Source: Acinetobacter sp. C26M
GTDB lineage: Bacteria; Pseudomonadota; Gammaproteobacteria; Pseudomonadales; Moraxellaceae
Length of the DNA stretch: 64,000 bases
Direction of reading: 5' to 3'
NCBI RefSeq assembly: GCF_023702675.1
Contig: NZ_CP098478.1
Coordinates: 3,472,001 to 3,536,000, forward strand
Below the pieces are notes generated by a model. The model did not search any database, was not told where the DNA came from, and worked only from the letters and a program-made list of their open reading frames with translations. This document shows, piece by piece, positions 61,612 to 64,000 of this stretch; positions within the stretch are counted from its first letter, which is position 1, and every line of letters begins with the position of its first letter. The position numbers and the translations under genes are program-made.

Positions 61612-64000
61612 TTACTCCACCCGTAAAAATTCAAAAATCGGTTGATATAAGGCATAAGAGTAATGGTTGCAGGCATACTGCAATAAAGCTGTTGTATCTT
61701 GCTCCTGCAAAATAAACTGCCAATCTCGATGCAATTTGCAGGCCTCATTTTGAGTCATGTCAAAGCCAGAGAAATCACCCGTATCATTCCAGTCCTTCAA
61801 TACTTGCTTTTGACTCTCTTCAGTTAACACCTGAGTTGAATCCAACTCAATCCACTCATATTGCTTGCCCTTTTCTAAAGGCTTTAACACTAAGGCAGCA
61901 GGCAAGACTACAGGTTGCTGTTGTGCATCTTGCCAAAGCTGTAACCATGCATCTAAATAGTGTTTCGCTTGTTGAGAACTTAGTCCTTCACAAATCACGG
62001 TCTGATCACTAAACACCACAATACGCCGCTTATCCGTGGCAGTATCACTATTCAATACCGTCAGCCAAAGCAGATATTCCAACCAGACTTTGGCAAAGCG
62101 TTTCGCACGCGCACTGGAAGCATCAAGACTGACCCAGTCTTGTGTGAGTTGCTTCGGTGTCACACAAGCAATTTGTAGCTGCTTAGACACACGCCAAATA
62201 CGTTGTGTAGTTTCAGTTGGTACTGGTGCATAGTACTGCAGACGCTCTAACAGTCGTTGTTGCTCTAAGCGACTCTGCTGCCATGCACTGTGCTGGACTT
62301 TTCCAACGGGTAACTGGTCCTGCAAGACACTTGGAGAGAGCTTTTCATCATGCTGTTGTAAAAAATGACGAATTGCATATTTACCCAAACCATCCAGCAA
62401 TAAAGGTTCGGATTGATCGACCAATTCAGTGGCTGTTAAATTTTCGACCCCTAAAGTTTTTAAATACAATCGTGCTGGGAAACTGACATCTTGAATCCAT
62501 TGCTGACTATCCAAAATGGTCATTTCATTCTGTTCAATAGCAACTGTCGTATTAACCCATGCTTGTCGATCACCTTTGGTTTGCTGAATCTGTGAGGCGA
62601 CCTTAAACCATTGGTCTTGAAAGCGCACAGGGCGATCTGAAACAAAACCAAGTGGATCAAAAGGTTGTAGACGATGTAAGTGATATAGCGGATAAAGCTG
62701 TGCTGGGACTTGCAAAGCATCCAACCCGGCTAAATCGGCTTCTGATAAAGGAAAACTTTCTTCAAATGAAGTATCTCCTTCAGGGAGAGATTTAGAGAGG
62801 GTTGGCTTTACAATCAAAGCCAAATGCTCGCGGAACCCTTGCAACACACTGGATGGCTCTCTAACCTCACCATCATTGATATCAAAGCCATTATAAAACA
62901 GCCAAACCTGCTCTTGCGCCAACAAGATTGCATCTAAAAATGCCCCCTGATCATCTTCCAAACGAGAACGATCACCTAATTGCTGCCGTAACACATCCAT
63001 CAAATCAAAGGGGATATGGCTGTCCCGATTCGGGAATTTACCCGTATCTAAATTCAATAACACAATGAGGCGATACGGAATCGGGCGAATTTGACCAATC
63101 TGACTAAAAGTGATTTGTCCCGTGGGTTCAACTTGTGCAGACTGGCTTTCTAGTGTGCGTTGAATTTCCTCAACAATATAAGGTAAAGGCAAAGATATTT
63201 GCCCTAACTGCGTATCAGCATCGCCATAATAGTTGGCTAAGGTCAGCATACGTTCTTGTTTTTGAATAATTTCTCGTACAGCTTTTAATGCAACAACGTC
63301 AGTTTGTTCGAACTCTTGCACATCCTGTTTAATTCGTTGCAACCAGACTTCAACTGGCAAACGCTGTCCTTGCTCATGTACTACCAACCAGTCACGCCGT
63401 GCAGACAGCTCCTGATAAATCTGAATCAAAATCCCGATCAGTTCAAAATCACTCGGTTGAACTGAGGCATAACTTAAAATGTCCTGCACCATCACATGGG
63501 CTGGCACGGCAATGCCGAGCGCCAAACGATCTAAGGCAAATTTAAAACTATAGCGGTAGTCTTGGTCCTCAGCGCTGAGACTCTGTTTTAAATGTTCAGC
63601 ATCTAAACCACGCTTAAAACCAGCCTCATTCAGTAATGCTAAAATCCGCTGTACCTGTGTGTAATCCAGCCCATAGCGTTGTTGAGTTGCAGCAAGATTG
63701 AGCCAATCTGCAAAATCATCTTGACTGAATCGTCCTTGGGTCAATTGCAAACGTCCAAGTACTGCACGCCAAGCATTTAAGGCATCTAGCTGTGCCACCC
63801 CTGCAATTTTAACTGGCAGAAAAACCTCATGTTCATTTGCCACAGCTGGAAAAACACTTCGAATCAAAGGTTCCAGTTCAGCTAAATTCGGGGTCAAAAT
63901 CAGCACATCACTTGGGCGACGCGGTGTAGCATCTGCTTGAGACAACCAATGTACCAACTGCTCTTTTAATACTTCAAGCTGTCGCACACTAGAGTGGCAA
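61612..64000 (-). CDS. recC: Exodeoxyribonuclease V gamma subunit RecC (C-terminal part; start outside window)
   Basis: RecC recognises Chi and holds RecB and RecD together. The frame is open to the window end at 64000, giving about 795 C-terminal residues of a protein of roughly 1,200. Typical segments are PSDVLILTPNLAEL near the left of the visible part, LIVLLNLDTGKFPNRDSHIPFD and LFYNGFDINDGEVREPSSVL, which match the inactive helicase domain of RecC. The stop lies three bases before the recB ATG, so the two are translated together. Confidence 0.93.
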   Translation of the reverse strand, partial: CHSSVRQLEVLKEQLVHWLSQADATPRRPSDVLILTPNLAELEPLIRSVFPAVANEHEVFLPVKIAGVAQLDALNAWRAVLGRLQLTQGRFSQDDFADWLNLAATQQRYGLDYTQVQRILALLNEAGFKRGLDAEHLKQSLSAEDQDYRYSFKFALDRLALGIAVPAHVMVQDILSYASVQPSDFELIGILIQIYQELSARRDWLVVHEQGQRLPVEVWLQRIKQDVQEFEQTDVVALKAVREIIQKQERMLTLANYYGDADTQLGQISLPLPYIVEEIQRTLESQSAQVEPTGQITFSQIGQIRPIPYRLIVLLNLDTGKFPNRDSHIPFDLMDVLRQQLGDRSRLEDDQGAFLDAILLAQEQVWLFYNGFDINDGEVREPSSVLQGFREHLALIVKPTLSKSLPEGDTSFEESFPLSEADLAGLDALQVPAQLYPLYHLHRLQPFDPLGFVSDRPVRFQDQWFKVASQIQQTKGDRQAWVNTTVAIEQNEMTILDSQQWIQDVSFPARLYLKTLGVENLTATELVDQSEPLLLDGLGKYAIRHFLQQHDEKLSPSVLQDQLPVGKVQHSAWQQSRLEQQRLLERLQYYAPVPTETTQRIWRVSKQLQIACVTPKQLTQDWVSLDASSARAKRFAKVWLEYLLWLTVLNSDTATDKRRIVVFSDQTVICEGLSSQQAKHYLDAWLQLWQDAQQQPVVLPAALVLKPLEKGKQYEWIELDSTQVLTEESQKQVLKDWNDTGDFSGFDMTQNEACKLHRDWQFILQEQDTTALLQYACNHYSYALYQPIFEFLRVE

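Noticed and set aside
1..64000. CRISPR array, prophage, complete insertion sequence or integron
   Set aside because: No regularly spaced direct repeats with unique spacers, no integrase or transposase, and no phage structural genes were seen in any frame.

Overview
This window is chromosomal DNA from a gamma-proteobacterium of the genus Acinetobacter. The evidence is an AbeM-type MATE pump, an RNase E with a very long Q/A/P/E-rich tail, split type II secretion genes (gspF-gspG alone), CbpA-CbpM, ETF-QO, and an AT-leaning composition with short intergenic spaces and many U-tailed hairpin terminators. Most of it is conserved housekeeping DNA. I see no prophage, complete insertion sequence, CRISPR array, integron or obvious defence island. 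The unusual material lies in intergenic and leader sequences.

Layout. 1-7.4 kb: the 3' end of a catalase, a frameshifted DCC thiol-oxidoreductase with a DoxX-like partner, a metallo-beta-lactamase-fold hydrolase divergent from a LysR regulator, a GST next to a WYL regulator, and rluC overlapping a HAD phosphatase. 6.7-13.3 kb: a long structured leader followed by rne, an acyl-CoA synthetase, and two identical tRNA-Lys(UUU) genes. 13.4-24 kb: hemW, a DMT transporter, the MATE pump, an AarF/UbiB-type protein, Zur-type rpmE2, a fluoride riboswitch with crcB and a DUF190 gene, several small conserved genes, a flavoprotein and a TrmB-like methyltransferase. 24.7-37.8 kb: yacG, a large unrecognised protein, a glyoxalase-II-like hydrolase with hemH, a palindromic MITE-like element, a DUF4062 protein, murI with DUF1285, ETF-QO, a TusA-like protein, and corC-lnt. 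38-48 kb: gspF-gspG, priA, a Kef-type antiporter, hslO, a LysE exporter, an SRPBCC protein and cbpA-cbpM. 48-64 kb: a CorA-like transporter, dctA, rpsO-pnp, a serine hydrolase and the recC-recB-recD operon, with recC cut by the window end.

How the genes work together. RNA metabolism is well represented (rne, pnp, rpsO, rluC, TrmB-like, tRNA-Lys, rpmE2), as are DNA repair and restart (recBCD, priA, yacG as gyrase inhibitor). Envelope and secretion genes are gspFG, lnt, corC and murI; heme genes are hemW and hemH; transport and efflux genes are abeM, crcB, dctA, CorA, Kef, LysE and DMT.

The observations most worth checking are: (1) six DnaA-box-like 9-mers at an exact 12-bp period at the recB/recD junction; (2) a fluoride riboswitch followed by a possible 24-codon leader ORF in frame with crcB; (3) a 267-bp palindromic MITE-like element that appears to supply the stop codon of the DUF4062 gene; (4) a REP-like repeat translated in frame at the start of gspG; (5) the multi-hairpin leader of rne. 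No search or folding program was run. Homology calls rest on recognised motifs and family knowledge.
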